This document shows positions 1 through 8,895 of a DNA stretch of 53,664 bases, piece after piece. The translations under genes and the position numbers were made by a program. Where the stretch lies: contig JACMQU010000152.1 in the NCBI GenBank assembly GCA_014376805.1, forward strand, positions 1-53,664. The letters run 5' to 3'. This DNA comes from Bacteroidia bacterium. Its GTDB lineage: Bacteria; Bacteroidota; Bacteroidia; UKL13-3. The notes beneath the pieces were generated by a model. It did no database searches, was not told where the DNA came from, and worked only from the letters and a program-made list of their open reading frames with translations. Positions within the stretch are counted from its first letter, which is position 1, and each line of letters starts with the position of its first letter.

Positions 1-87
1 ATTAGGAGAATATGAAGGTAAAAACAAAAGAGTAATTTTTAAATTTTTAGCAGCGTTTTCACAAACTGACAATGCTGATAACGGGCG

Positions 88-219
88 TTATCTAATATTC
101 TTTTTAGCGGGATAGCACCAAACAACATGCATTCTTTTTTGAACAATTGGACATAAATAGTAAAATCTTTCGTAGTTCAGCAGTTGAATCTCGGCATCGC
201 TCAGGTTTAATAGAAGCAT
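88..219 (-). pseudogene. IS630-like transposase N-terminal fragment
   Basis: A 43-codon reading frame encodes a stretch containing LNLSDAEIQLLN followed by CPIVQKRMHVV. This resembles the start of the helix-turn-helix region of IS630-type transposases common in Bacteroidota. The frame stops at 88-90, before a full DNA-binding domain, and no DDE catalytic domain follows in any frame toward position 1. The reading frame also stays open about 14 codons upstream of the ATG. The assignment rests on remembered family resemblance over about 25 residues, so it is tentative; a chance open frame is the alternative. The rest of 1-452 shows nothing I can assign. Confidence 0.35.
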
Positions 220-452
220 TTCTTTTGTTTTTAGAACAGCCGAAATTGAAGTGCTTCTTTTTTAATTCAATAACTTCTACCCTCTTAATTATAACAGTTT
301 ATTGTGAATAATCCATGTTTTAGGAATGGTAGATTTTATCCCGTTTTTAGTGTAATATCAATACTAACGAGATAGTTTTCAACATCCCAATAACTGTCTA
401 CATATTGAGTTATCCAAACAGTATGTAAATTTGCGCTGCCGGGTATCATCCC

Positions 453-1526
453 CTACAACGTCATTCCCTCTTTCAATTTCTCGGCATTTTCAGCTACTTG
501 CAACTGGTCAATAAATTCCTGAATTTCTCCTGTCATTACTTCGGGCAGGTTATATTTGGTGAACCCGATGCGGTGATCGGTAACGCGGCTTTGCGGATAA
601 TTATAGGTTCTGATCTTTGCAGATCGATCGCCACTGGAAACCATGGTTTTGCGTTTGCCGGCTATATTTGCGTTGTGCTTTTGCAACTCAATTTCGTAAA
701 GTTTGTTACGTAACATTACCATAGCACGTTCGCGGTTTCCATTCTGCGTGCGCTCTACCTGGCATACAACTACCAGGCCCGAAGGACGGTGCGTAAGCTG
801 CACTTTACTTTCAATCTTGTTAACGTTTTGTCCGCCTGCACCGCCCGAGCGCGAAGTCTGCATATCTACATCTGCCGGGTTCAAATAAACGTCTACCTCT
901 TCAGCTTCGGGCAATACTACAACTGTTGCGGCAGAGGTATGTACACGGCCCTGTGTTTCGGTTTCGGGTACACGCTGTACACGGTGCACGCCACTTTCAT
1001 ATTTTAAGATGCCATATACATCATCACCACTTACTTCAATTATCACTTCTTTATAACCGCCTGCAGTTCCTTCTGTAAAGTCAACCAATTCGGTTTTCCA
1101 CCCGCGTTTATCGCAAAAGTACATATACATACGGTACAAATCACCGGCAAAAATACTGGCTTCATCACCACCGGTACCACCCCTTATTTCGAGCACGGCA
1201 TTTTTACTGTCTTCAGGGTCTTTAGGGATCATTAATACCCTTATCTCTTCTTCCAGCGGTGCAACTTTGGGTTCAAGCATATCTACTTCCCCTTTTGCCA
1301 TTGTGCGCATCTCATCATCCTTTTCCGTTTTCAATAATTCCCTTGCACTTTCAATATTGCCAACTAAATTTCTGTACTCAAAATATTTTTCCACCAATGA
1401 TTGAAGACCTTTATATTCCCGATTCATTTGGGTAAAACGCTTCATATCAGCCACAATATCTGGCTGACTTAGCATTTCTTCAACCTGCTTAAAACGGTTA
1501 TATATGGCTTCTAATTTCTCTAGCAT
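453..1526 (-). CDS. prfA: Peptide chain release factor 1
   Basis: This cytoplasmic factor recognises UAG and UAA stop codons in the ribosomal A site and triggers hydrolysis of peptidyl-tRNA. The 357-residue product has the normal family length. The catalytic GGQ motif is at about residues 231-233 within SGGAGGQNVNK. The tripeptide corresponding to the RF1 anticodon motif (PxT) reads PET at about 187-189, in the conserved context RVPETETQGRVHTSAAT. The N-terminal 100 residues are the usual helical domain. The ATG at 1526 is preceded by a good Bacteroidota promoter on the minus strand. The gene is separated by 160 bases from the upstream GT-C gene, so it is probably transcribed on its own. Identification is very secure. 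Confidence 0.97.
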   Translation of the reverse strand: MLEKLEAIYNRFKQVEEMLSQPDIVADMKRFTQMNREYKGLQSLVEKYFEYRNLVGNIESARELLKTEKDDEMRTMAKGEVDMLEPKVAPLEEEIRVLMIPKDPEDSKNAVLEIRGGTGGDEASIFAGDLYRMYMYFCDKRGWKTELVDFTEGTAGGYKEVIIEVSGDDVYGILKYESGVHRVQRVPETETQGRVHTSAATVVVLPEAEEVDVYLNPADVDMQTSRSGGAGGQNVNKIESKVQLTHRPSGLVVVCQVERTQNGNRERAMVMLRNKLYEIELQKHNANIAGKRKTMVSSGDRSAKIRTYNYPQSRVTDHRIGFTKYNLPEVMTGEIQEFIDQLQVAENAEKLKEGMTL

Positions 1527-1545
1527 CCTTTAAAAAATAAGGCCT

Positions 1546-1577
1546 CAAAGATACGGGTTACCAATGATGGCAGCAAG
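1546..1577 (-). promoter_or_regulatory. Predicted promoter of prfA
   Basis: On the minus strand the sequence TATCTTTG (1553 down to 1546) matches the Bacteroidota -7 consensus TAnnTTTG exactly. A CTTG at 1577-1574, 20 bases further upstream, fits the -33 TTTG element with one mismatch. Transcription would begin shortly before the prfA ATG at 1526. Confidence 0.55.
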
Positions 1578-1686
1578 TGGAATTTTGTGGAAGAGATGCG
1601 GCTTTGAACGCAAGTTTGACAGGTGTAGTAAGAAATAAAAAGCAAAAACAGGTAAGGTGTACAACGGTGAAAAAGAGTGGCATGGA

Positions 1687-3729
1687 TCACTGAATTTCCA
1701 GCACCTCTATTACCCAGTCATCAATATATAACGCTGTTGGGCTATTCATCCAAACATACACTTTTATTACCGGATGTTTATTAAAATAGGTAGTCCCTTC
1801 CAGGATAAGTTCATTAGTTACCGGCCACCATAAACCATAGGCCTTCATAAAGTTATTGCAATCTTCTCCTTTCCAGGCAAGGGTATTTCCGTTATCATTT
1901 ATATCTATAACAAGCTTAACCGCTGCCTTATCTTTCATTTTACAATTTACTTTTGCACGTATAATAAGTTGCCCGCCTGCATTTAAAGCCAGAGAATCAA
2001 AAGGCAAAGTAAACGTTGCTGAATACGCGCCTGGTTGTTCGCAAAAGTTACCCTGGTTTCCTGATTTTGTAATTCGCAGGGAATCGTAGCTCCAAAAAAC
2101 ACCGGTCATTTCATAGCTAAAACTATCCTTGAAAATAAGCATTGAATGATAAGGTTCTGAAAATTTAAAGGCTTCCACATGTATGCTTGAATCTTTGTAA
2201 ATTAAGTGTTTACTTTTACCTGTAAGGCGCATCCATAAGGGTAAGTCTTCTGTGCGCATACCAGATAATGTTTGGGTGTACCAGTTGGAGTAAATTACTT
2301 TACCGGTATAGGCCTCCCCTTTCACATCATCAAAAGTAATTACTTTACTGTACCGTGCCGTATCAAAACTATTGTAATAAGCAATAAGATTTTTTTGCAC
2401 TTCATCTGTCACCATAGTATCTGCAGTATATTTTTGCAAAACATGCAGAACACTTTTTTTCTGCTCTTCATATTTCAATCCCTGCGCATAAGCAATCCAA
2501 TGGTAAACAGGTTGCAGTTGAGAAATTAATAACAAAACAATAAAATATCCTGCTGGTTTTGTTTGTCTGAACCAACCATGCCACCACCATAATAAAGTAA
2601 AAGGCAGGTATAAAGTAAAGGTAAATTCTGAGCCGAAATAATAAGCGGCAATACATAAAATAAGAAGCCAGCGAGCAATTGAAAAATCACTTTCACCTGA
2701 ACTTAAATAGTTCTTTAAGCCCAGGCCTGCAACACTGGCAAGCACAGGCATAATCCATAAAAAATGACGTATATCAAGACAAATAGGACTATAAGCCTTA
2801 TAACTGGTTGACATAAAATTGCCGCTCAGCAGCATCCATATACTTAATACAATATAAAATTCTTCTGGTGTTACAGGTTTCAGAAAAGCAATTTTTCTGC
2901 GGGAAATTGCACTCATTAAAAATGCCAGTGGAATAGCCAGTCCGGTTTGAATAAAGAGTTCGGGAAACTGATAGCCTACGCGCCTTATGGTAAAAATAAC
3001 ATCCTGCACATCATAACTGCATAAGTTATAATATGCATTAGCTTGTATGGCTCCAAATCTTGCCCACACATTTCCAGTTAATTTGTTAATTAAATAAAAA
3101 TACGAGGTAAATAAACCTACTGCAATTAGTAATGAAGTGAGCCAAAACACCCTGTTTTGTTTCTGAACCCAATCGCAAATGGCAAAGAAAAGTAATGCAG
3201 GAACAAGTAATACAATTGTTTCTTTACTTAAAAAACCCAGCATCATAGCAAGTGCAAGACCCGATGCATTTATAAAAGTATAGGACTTTTTAAAGTTGAA
3301 TTTCTGTTGAACCAAAAAATAAACACTCAGTGTTGCAAAAAACAAAACATAAATATCCGGTGTAATCTTGTCGGTATAAAAAAGGTACCAGCTTCCTAAT
3401 AACTGCAGAGAAAGTGTAAAAAACACAATCGTTTTGCTTTGCTGTTTTACCAGTAAATAACTTATCCATAAAGTAGCTATAGAAATGCTTAATGCTGATA
3501 ATGCCGCGGCAAAATCCCCTACTCCAAATACTTTAAAAAACAAAGCCAGATAAGCAAGAGTGGTCCAGCGATAAGAATAATGATCAGAAAAATCTATCTG
3601 CCCATTTAAAAGTGAATTTGCAAGTTTTGCATAATACAAATCATCATAACCATAATGACCTATATAGGCAAATAAATGAAAAGCAATAAGTACAAAAACA
3701 AAGAACCAGAAGGGGTAAGTATTTCGCAT
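1687..3729 (-). CDS. GT-C type membrane glycosyltransferase with C-terminal extracytoplasmic domain
   Basis: The 680-residue protein begins with a hydrophobic segment (about 7-25) followed by an acidic pair, YDD at about 28-30, in the first loop. This is the arrangement of GT39/PMT-type (ArnT-like) transferases that use polyprenyl-phosphate sugars. About ten further hydrophobic helices extend to roughly residue 405. Residues 420-680 are soluble and strand-rich and probably lie in the periplasm. I do not recognise that domain, and the sugar and acceptor are unknown. The gene lies 13 bases downstream of the propeller-like gene and is the last gene of the leftward run from fbaB. Two other GT-C-like proteins occur in the window (21757-23103 and 30729-32234). 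The family call is good; the specificity is not predictable. Confidence 0.7.
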   Translation of the reverse strand: MRNTYPFWFFVFVLIAFHLFAYIGHYGYDDLYYAKLANSLLNGQIDFSDHYSYRWTTLAYLALFFKVFGVGDFAAALSALSISIATLWISYLLVKQQSKTIVFFTLSLQLLGSWYLFYTDKITPDIYVLFFATLSVYFLVQQKFNFKKSYTFINASGLALAMMLGFLSKETIVLLVPALLFFAICDWVQKQNRVFWLTSLLIAVGLFTSYFYLINKLTGNVWARFGAIQANAYYNLCSYDVQDVIFTIRRVGYQFPELFIQTGLAIPLAFLMSAISRRKIAFLKPVTPEEFYIVLSIWMLLSGNFMSTSYKAYSPICLDIRHFLWIMPVLASVAGLGLKNYLSSGESDFSIARWLLILCIAAYYFGSEFTFTLYLPFTLLWWWHGWFRQTKPAGYFIVLLLISQLQPVYHWIAYAQGLKYEEQKKSVLHVLQKYTADTMVTDEVQKNLIAYYNSFDTARYSKVITFDDVKGEAYTGKVIYSNWYTQTLSGMRTEDLPLWMRLTGKSKHLIYKDSSIHVEAFKFSEPYHSMLIFKDSFSYEMTGVFWSYDSLRITKSGNQGNFCEQPGAYSATFTLPFDSLALNAGGQLIIRAKVNCKMKDKAAVKLVIDINDNGNTLAWKGEDCNNFMKAYGLWWPVTNELILEGTTYFNKHPVIKVYVWMNSPTALYIDDWVIEVLEIQ

Positions 3730-3742
3730 AGGTTCAAAAAAA

Positions 3743-4597
3743 TTAGTTGCCTTTTACCGGTAACATGTAAATTAAAATGGTATCTGGTTTTTGCAGATAC
3801 AGGTGTTCTTTTTCTATGCCCACTTCTTTATAATTACTATCAGGCAGCAATATAAATTTACGTTGTAATGTTTTTAAATGATAGGCAACCAGGTTCTTCT
3901 TCTCTACATAATATAATTCATCTCCAAGAACTTTAAAATTCTTTAAACCTTTAACAGGTATGGTTTTCTGGTAATTGGCAAATACATCAAAAACCATAAT
4001 ACCTTCTAAGCTATCATTTACAAAAACACGGGAACCATTATCAAAAATAAAATTTGGCGCAAGTGTTTTAGTTTGTGCAAACTGCAAAACATTTCCACTC
4101 ATCTGCTCTACTTTACCATTGCGTTCAATTTTCTTTAATTGAAGATCGCCCTGATCAAATACCCATAAACCGTTTGCATAATTTCTTGCGGCACTGCTTG
4201 CCTGTATTACATTTGCATCCGATAGATTTATACGGCCGCGATAAGCCAGGTTATTGTCTAAAAAAACAACAGCATTAAGTTCTCTGTAAAATAAATATAA
4301 TTCAAATGGATTACTCGCATCTATATGGGTAATGTTTCCAATGTAGGCATAATTTAAAGTGCTTACTAATTTACCGCTAAGATCATATTTATATAATTGA
4401 TTGGTCTGACTTATTACATACAAATTACCCATGCGGTCTGTTTGCATATCCTTGGCTTGAATAATAATACTGGTAAGCAATTTAAAGTCAGGAAGCGAGG
4501 GCAATTGATATGCGCCTAACAAATGAATAATTAACAAACAAAGCATCGCTTTTTTTAGCTGTTTGCATTTATTTAAAAAAAATTGCCGGAGGTTCAT
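3743..4597 (-). CDS. Secreted or membrane-anchored beta-propeller-like protein, unknown function
   Basis: The 284-residue product has a basic start (MNLRQFFLNKCKQLKK) and one hydrophobic segment at about 17-32, so it is exported or anchored by its N-terminus. The remainder is built of short strands with repeats of the type DRMGNLYVISQ and LYKYDLSGKLV, typical of NHL or YVTN propellers. I see no catalytic motif. It lies 11 bases after the lpxH-like gene and 13 bases before the GT-C gene, so co-transcription is likely and a cell-envelope role is plausible by context only. No specific family is recognised. Confidence 0.6.
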   Translation of the reverse strand: MNLRQFFLNKCKQLKKAMLCLLIIHLLGAYQLPSLPDFKLLTSIIIQAKDMQTDRMGNLYVISQTNQLYKYDLSGKLVSTLNYAYIGNITHIDASNPFELYLFYRELNAVVFLDNNLAYRGRINLSDANVIQASSAARNYANGLWVFDQGDLQLKKIERNGKVEQMSGNVLQFAQTKTLAPNFIFDNGSRVFVNDSLEGIMVFDVFANYQKTIPVKGLKNFKVLGDELYYVEKKNLVAYHLKTLQRKFILLPDSNYKEVGIEKEHLYLQKPDTILIYMLPVKGN

Positions 4598-4608
4598 AGT
4601 AATAGTTG

Positions 4609-5349
4609 CTAATCAACGAATGTCTCCAGCTTTAAGGTATCACCATCAAACACTGCATAAGAATTATATCCAATCCAATCTCCCAGGTTTACATATTTGC
4701 TTTCGGCATTAAGGTCAAATATCAGAGGCAGGTGCCGGTGCCCGAAAAGTAGATAATCAAATTTATTGTTTACCAGTACTGATCGGCAATGAGCAATTAA
4801 AAACTCATTTTCTCCATAAAATGTTTCATTGCCATCAAAGGTTTTTTGCTTACTTCTTTTGCTGAACCAATTAGCTAAACCGATACCAATGCTTGGATGA
4901 AAAAAGGCAAAAAGACGTTGAAAAAAATAATTCCGGTACATGCCAAGAATCAGTTTAAATTTTACCTGTTCCGGACCTAATCCATCTCCGTGAGCGATAT
5001 AAAATTGTTTGCCATTAAAATTACGGATTACAGGTTTTGCATGCACTTTTACACCAAGTTCTTTTTCAAAATAGCCAAATTGCCAGAGATCATGGTTTCC
5101 ATGAAAAAAATGAACCGGGATACCCGCGTCTGTAAATTCAGCAAACTTAGCCTGAAGCCTTACAAAGCCTTTTGGCACCACTAAATTATATTCGAACCAA
5201 AAGTCAAAAATATCCCCTACAATAAACAGTTCAGCACAATCGGCTTTAATCATATTTAGCCATCTGATGATTCGGTGTTCACGCTCAGTACTCTCCTTTG
5301 CATTGGGAATTCCCAGGTGAAAATCGGAGGCAAAGTATATCTTTTTCAA
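4609..5349 (-). CDS. lpxH: UDP-2,3-diacylglucosamine diphosphatase (LpxH-like metallophosphoesterase)
   Basis: LpxH removes UMP from UDP-2,3-diacylglucosamine to give lipid X, the fourth step of lipid A synthesis, at the cytoplasmic face of the inner membrane. The 246-residue protein has the calcineurin-like metal-binding motifs in order: DFHLG (about 9-13), GDIFDFWFE (45-53), GNHD (84-87), AHGDG (119-123) and FGHRHLP near residue 201. The FDFW motif and overall length match Bacteroidota LpxH-type proteins. The gene sits 27 bases behind the lutC-like gene, in a run that also contains accD. A related phosphoesterase with another substrate cannot be excluded from sequence alone. Confidence 0.85.
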   Translation of the reverse strand: MKKIYFASDFHLGIPNAKESTEREHRIIRWLNMIKADCAELFIVGDIFDFWFEYNLVVPKGFVRLQAKFAEFTDAGIPVHFFHGNHDLWQFGYFEKELGVKVHAKPVIRNFNGKQFYIAHGDGLGPEQVKFKLILGMYRNYFFQRLFAFFHPSIGIGLANWFSKRSKQKTFDGNETFYGENEFLIAHCRSVLVNNKFDYLLFGHRHLPLIFDLNAESKYVNLGDWIGYNSYAVFDGDTLKLETFVD

Positions 5350-5376
5350 AAGAGTGCGTTAATTTAATTAATGAGA

Positions 5377-6051
5377 TCAATCGTGCTTTCTGTCATCTAT
5401 CAGAAATAAGATTAGTTCTATAGGGCCATGTGCACCAATTACTTCAACCGGTTCACCAAGGTGATTAAGAGGAGGAAGATTAGACGTACGGCTTGGGCCG
5501 GTAATAAAAGTTAATAAGGAAGGCATATTACGTCCATACCTGTTACGAAGTTGTTGAAATGATTCTTTTATGTCGAGCACAATTTGCGATCGTTTGGCTA
5601 TTACAATATGTACAGGAGGCCATATAGTTAGTGTGCGGCTGTTTTTAGTGCTGCTTACCAGTATGCTGCCAGAGCTAGCCAGCAAAGATTCGCAGCCCGT
5701 TACAGATGCCTGAATTTTTTCCAGATTATCTTTCTTATCATAATGCGGTATGCCACTTTCGCTTAATAAAAACCTAATCTCATCTTCCCAGCTAAACAGA
5801 TATTTCCATTTACGTTGCTCAATAAGATCGAGCAGTTTATCGATACAATCAAACTGGTTATCGCAATAAACAAACTGACCGGAAACAGCGGCGAACTTTT
5901 TCACAAAAGCTTCGGCCAGCGTTTCTCCTTCAGGACGGGTAAAAACGTTGCTTTCCAAATCTATGTTCTGAAAATTACTTTTCGACTTGTAGTTTAACGC
6001 CTGCCTAACCTTCTTCAGGATCTTTTCTTTAGATGTTGTTTGATGTTCCAA
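5377..6051 (-). CDS. LutC/YkgG-family protein (LUD domain)
   Basis: The 224-residue protein contains the LUD (DUF162) fold of LutC, a subunit of the LutABC L-lactate oxidation system. Diagnostic segments are SGSILVSS (about 124-131), PPVHIVIAKRSQIV, and ITGPSRTSN followed by GAHGPIELILFLIDD at the C-terminus. The C-terminal loop replaces the common GPSRTADIE form by GPSRTSNLPPLNHLGEPVEV. No lutA or lutB neighbour is present; the gene is flanked by accD and lpxH. In Bacteroidota such solo LutC genes are common and their role is not settled. The family assignment is firm and the lactate role is inference. Confidence 0.8.
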   Translation of the reverse strand: MEHQTTSKEKILKKVRQALNYKSKSNFQNIDLESNVFTRPEGETLAEAFVKKFAAVSGQFVYCDNQFDCIDKLLDLIEQRKWKYLFSWEDEIRFLLSESGIPHYDKKDNLEKIQASVTGCESLLASSGSILVSSTKNSRTLTIWPPVHIVIAKRSQIVLDIKESFQQLRNRYGRNMPSLLTFITGPSRTSNLPPLNHLGEPVEVIGAHGPIELILFLIDDRKHD

Positions 6052-6119
6052 GATATTTTTATTTGGGGCAGGTTATAACCTTCCATTACCATCGTTTGGG
6101 GATAAATAATTATCTGTAC

Positions 6120-6980
6120 TTAAACCGATTTAACCCGTTTCATCATAATTTGTAAAAGCTGTATAAGTTTTGTTTTCAGTTCGGTTCGGTCAACAATAAA
6201 ATCAATAAAACCATGTTCAAGTACAAACTCTGAACTTTGAAATCCTTTAGGCAAATCTTTACCTATAGTTTCGCGGATTACCCTTGGGCCGGCAAAGCCT
6301 ATTAAGGCTTCGGGTTCGGCAATATTAACATCACCCAGCATAGCAAAACTGGCAGTAACACCACCAGTTGTAGGATCTGTAAGTAAAGAAACATATGGGA
6401 TACCGGCCTTACCTAATAATGCCAGTTTAGCAGCAGTTTTAGCCATTTGCATTAAAGAAAATGCAGCTTCCATCATTCTGGCGCCACCCGATTTTGAAAT
6501 GATTAATAAAGGAATTTTGTTCTCCCTTGCATAATCTATAGCACGGGCAATTTTTTCTCCAACCACACTGCCCATGCTGCCGCCAATAAAGCCAAAATCC
6601 ATGCAGGCTACAACCAGTTTCATGTCCGCACTTATATTGCCAACTGCCACGCGCATTGCATCCGTCATACCACTTTTTTCCTGAGATTCTACCAGGCGTT
6701 TAGCATACTCTTTTGTATCCGTAAATTTTAAAGGATCACTTGGCATAATATTGTCAAATAATTCTATAAAGTTTGAACCAAATAAAATTTCAAAATATTC
6801 ATGCGATCCTACCTTATCGTGATAACTACAATTGGGGCATACGTATGCGTTTTTTTGGTGGTCATCTGTTAAAAAGGTTTTTTTACACCTGCTACACTTA
6901 TGCCAAAGCCCATCCGGGACAGATTTCTTTTCGGAAGTGAGGGTAGTAATTCCTTCTTTTACACGTTTATACCAACTCAT
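6120..6980 (-). CDS. accD: Acetyl-CoA carboxylase carboxyltransferase subunit beta
   Basis: AccD together with AccA transfers carboxyl from carboxybiotin to acetyl-CoA, producing malonyl-CoA, the committed step of fatty acid synthesis. The 286-residue length is typical. An N-terminal zinc ribbon uses Cys29, Cys32, Cys48 and Cys51 (HKCSRCKK and [10 protein letters not shown]). The carboxyltransferase core includes [36 protein letters not shown] and the [13 protein letters not shown] segment. The gene lies 64 bases downstream of fbaB and 68 bases upstream of the lutC-like gene on the same strand. Identification is secure. Confidence 0.96.
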   Translation of the reverse strand: MSWYKRVKEGITTLTSEKKSVPDGLWHKCSRCKKTFLTDDHQKNAYVCPNCSYHDKVGSHEYFEILFGSNFIELFDNIMPSDPLKFTDTKEYAKRLVESQEKSGMTDAMRVAVGNISADMKLVVACMDFGFIGGSMGSVVGEKIARAIDYARENKIPLLIISKSGGARMMEAAFSLMQMAKTAAKLALLGKAGIPYVSLLTDPTTGGVTASFAMLGDVNIAEPEALIGFAGPRVIRETIGKDLPKGFQSSEFVLEHGFIDFIVDRTELKTKLIQLLQIMMKRVKSV

Positions 6981-7044
6981 ATTTTTTTTTCTATACTCCT
7001 GTTGTGTGCAATTTTAACTTAGCAATAAACAGGGAACAAACAAA

Positions 7045-8097
7045 TTAAGCAATAGTGATACTATTGTCTAAATATACATCCTGAATGGTATTTAATAATT
7101 CTATACCTTCATTTAATGGTTTCTGAAAAGCTTTACGACCTGATATTAAGCCGGTACCACCTGCCCTTTTGTTAACTACAGCCGTCATTACTGCCTCTGC
7201 AAGATCTGTAGCTCCTTTGCTTTCACCACCCGAATTAATTAAGCCCTGACGACCCATATAACAATTTGCCACCTGATAACGGGTAAGATCAATCGGATTA
7301 TTTGAAGAGAGTTCGGTATATACTTTATTATGGGTTTTACCAAAGTTTAATGCGGTATATCCTCCATTTACATTAGGCAGTTTTTGCTTAATAATATCGG
7401 CTTGAATAGTTACACCTAAATGATTTGCCTGACCGGTTAAATCGGCCGCAGTATGATAATCTACCCCATCTTTTTTAAACGCGTTATTACGCATATAGCA
7501 CCAAAGGATGGTAGCCATGCCCAGTTCATGTGCACGTTCAAAAGCTGCGGCTACTTCCTGAATCTGGCGGCCCGACTCTTCTGAACCAAAATAAATGGTA
7601 GCACCAATAGCTGTTGCGCCAAGGTTCCAGGCTTCATCCACTGAACCAAACATAATCTGATCGAATTTATTTGGGTACGTTAAAAATTCGTTGTGGTTAA
7701 TTTTTACAATAAACGGAATTTTATGTGCATACTTGCGGGAACAGGCTGCCAATACACCAAAAGTTGAAGCTACTGCATTACATCCTCCATCAATGGCTAA
7801 TTTAATAATGTTTTCAGGATCGAAATAAGCAGGATTTGGTGCAAATGAAGCACCTGCGCTGTGTTCAATACCCTGATCAACAGGAAGAATAGAAACATAT
7901 CCGGTTCCGGCTAAACGACCATGATTATACAAAGCACCCAGGCTTCTTAAAACCTGTGGGTTGCGGTTAGAAGGACCAAAAACACGGTCTATAAAATCGT
8001 TACCCGGCAGGTGTAACAGACTTTTAGAAATAGTTTTGCATTCATGGTTTAACAATGAATCGGCTTTGTCGCCTAATAATTCGGCAATTTTTGTCAT
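7045..8097 (-). CDS. fbaB: Class I fructose-bisphosphate aldolase (FbaB/DhnA type)
   Basis: This enzyme cleaves fructose 1,6-bisphosphate to dihydroxyacetone phosphate and glyceraldehyde 3-phosphate through a Schiff base and needs no metal. The 350-residue product has the same length as E. coli FbaB. Recognisable DhnA-family segments are [17 protein letters not shown] near residue 80, [28 protein letters not shown], and [20 protein letters not shown] near residue 280. The ATG at 8097 is preceded by an exact minus-strand -7 element at 8120-8127. It starts the leftward run that includes accD. Identification is strong. Confidence 0.93.
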   Translation of the reverse strand: MTKIAELLGDKADSLLNHECKTISKSLLHLPGNDFIDRVFGPSNRNPQVLRSLGALYNHGRLAGTGYVSILPVDQGIEHSAGASFAPNPAYFDPENIIKLAIDGGCNAVASTFGVLAACSRKYAHKIPFIVKINHNEFLTYPNKFDQIMFGSVDEAWNLGATAIGATIYFGSEESGRQIQEVAAAFERAHELGMATILWCYMRNNAFKKDGVDYHTAADLTGQANHLGVTIQADIIKQKLPNVNGGYTALNFGKTHNKVYTELSSNNPIDLTRYQVANCYMGRQGLINSGGESKGATDLAEAVMTAVVNKRAGGTGLISGRKAFQKPLNEGIELLNTIQDVYLDNSITIA

Positions 8098-8119
8098 AAT
8101 TAAAGTTTATTTGCTGCGG

Positions 8120-8127
8120 CAAACATA
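8120..8127 (-). promoter_or_regulatory. Predicted -7 element upstream of fbaB
   Basis: The minus strand reads TATGTTTG, an exact match to TAnnTTTG, 23 bases upstream of the fbaB start codon. I see no clear -33 TTTG partner at the expected spacing, so this is a moderate call. Confidence 0.4.
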
Positions 8128-8156
8128 CACAATTTAGAAAAGAATAAGCACCTAAA

Positions 8157-8618
8157 ATGACGATAGAAATTATTGAAATCACTAAGGCTGAGGATTTGCA
8201 AGCGGCCTGGGCTATTAGAAAAGAGGTTTTTGTAGTAGAACAGGCTTGTGCCGAGGATCTTGAATGGGAACATGAAGAAGAGTCTACACACTTTCTGGCA
8301 CTGCTTAATGGTGTGCACGCAGGCACAGCGCGGTACCGCACCACCGATAATGGGATCAAACTGGAACGTTTTGCTGTTTTAAAAAATGCGCGTAACAAAG
8401 GTATTGGTGCGGCGTTGGTTCAAAGATTATTGCGTGAATTAACCAACCGGTCAGAAATGATTTACTTGCACGCCCAACTAACTGCAAAAGGGCTATACGC
8501 CAAATTTGGGTTCAGGGAAAAAGGAGAACATTTTTGGGAAGCAGGTATTGAGCATGTAAAAATGGTATGGCATAGTGAGCCAAAGAGTTTAAAACCCGAA
8601 AATTTAAGACAGGGATAA
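8157..8618 (+). CDS. GNAT family N-acetyltransferase (ElaA/YjcF-like)
   Basis: The 153-residue protein has the GNAT fold. The early strand-helix pair is RKEVFVVEQACAEDLEWE. An acetyl-CoA pyrophosphate-binding loop follows a beta-4 strand (LERFAVLKNARNKGIGAALV), with RNKGIG at about residues 81-86. The C-terminal strand carries GLYAKFGFREKGEHFWEAGI. The VFVVEQ start and the GHxFxEAGI-like end resemble the ElaA/YjcF group of small acetyltransferases. The substrate is unknown. The gene is divergent from fbaB with 59 bases between the start codons, so the promoters overlap. Confidence 0.85.
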   Translation: MTIEIIEITKAEDLQAAWAIRKEVFVVEQACAEDLEWEHEEESTHFLALLNGVHAGTARYRTTDNGIKLERFAVLKNARNKGIGAALVQRLLRELTNRSEMIYLHAQLTAKGLYAKFGFREKGEHFWEAGIEHVKMVWHSEPKSLKPENLRQG

Positions 8619-8895
8619 TCTTTATAAGCACTCGCAAAATTTTAACACGGGTTGTAAAAACCCTGTTTTCTGCCATCTTTTATTATTGCTATGCCTTTCA
8701 GTAGTTGTTTTACATAGGCATAAATGCTCCTTCGTTACCTAATTTATCTGTTTAGTGAAAAACCGGATAACAAAAATTAAGCGGAACTTATTTTTTGCGA
8801 ATTACAGGTGTTTAAATCCTCACATTAAAATAAAATTTTAAAAATGTTTTTTTTTGAGAATTAAATTAATTTGATTGCACATAAATTGTAACATT

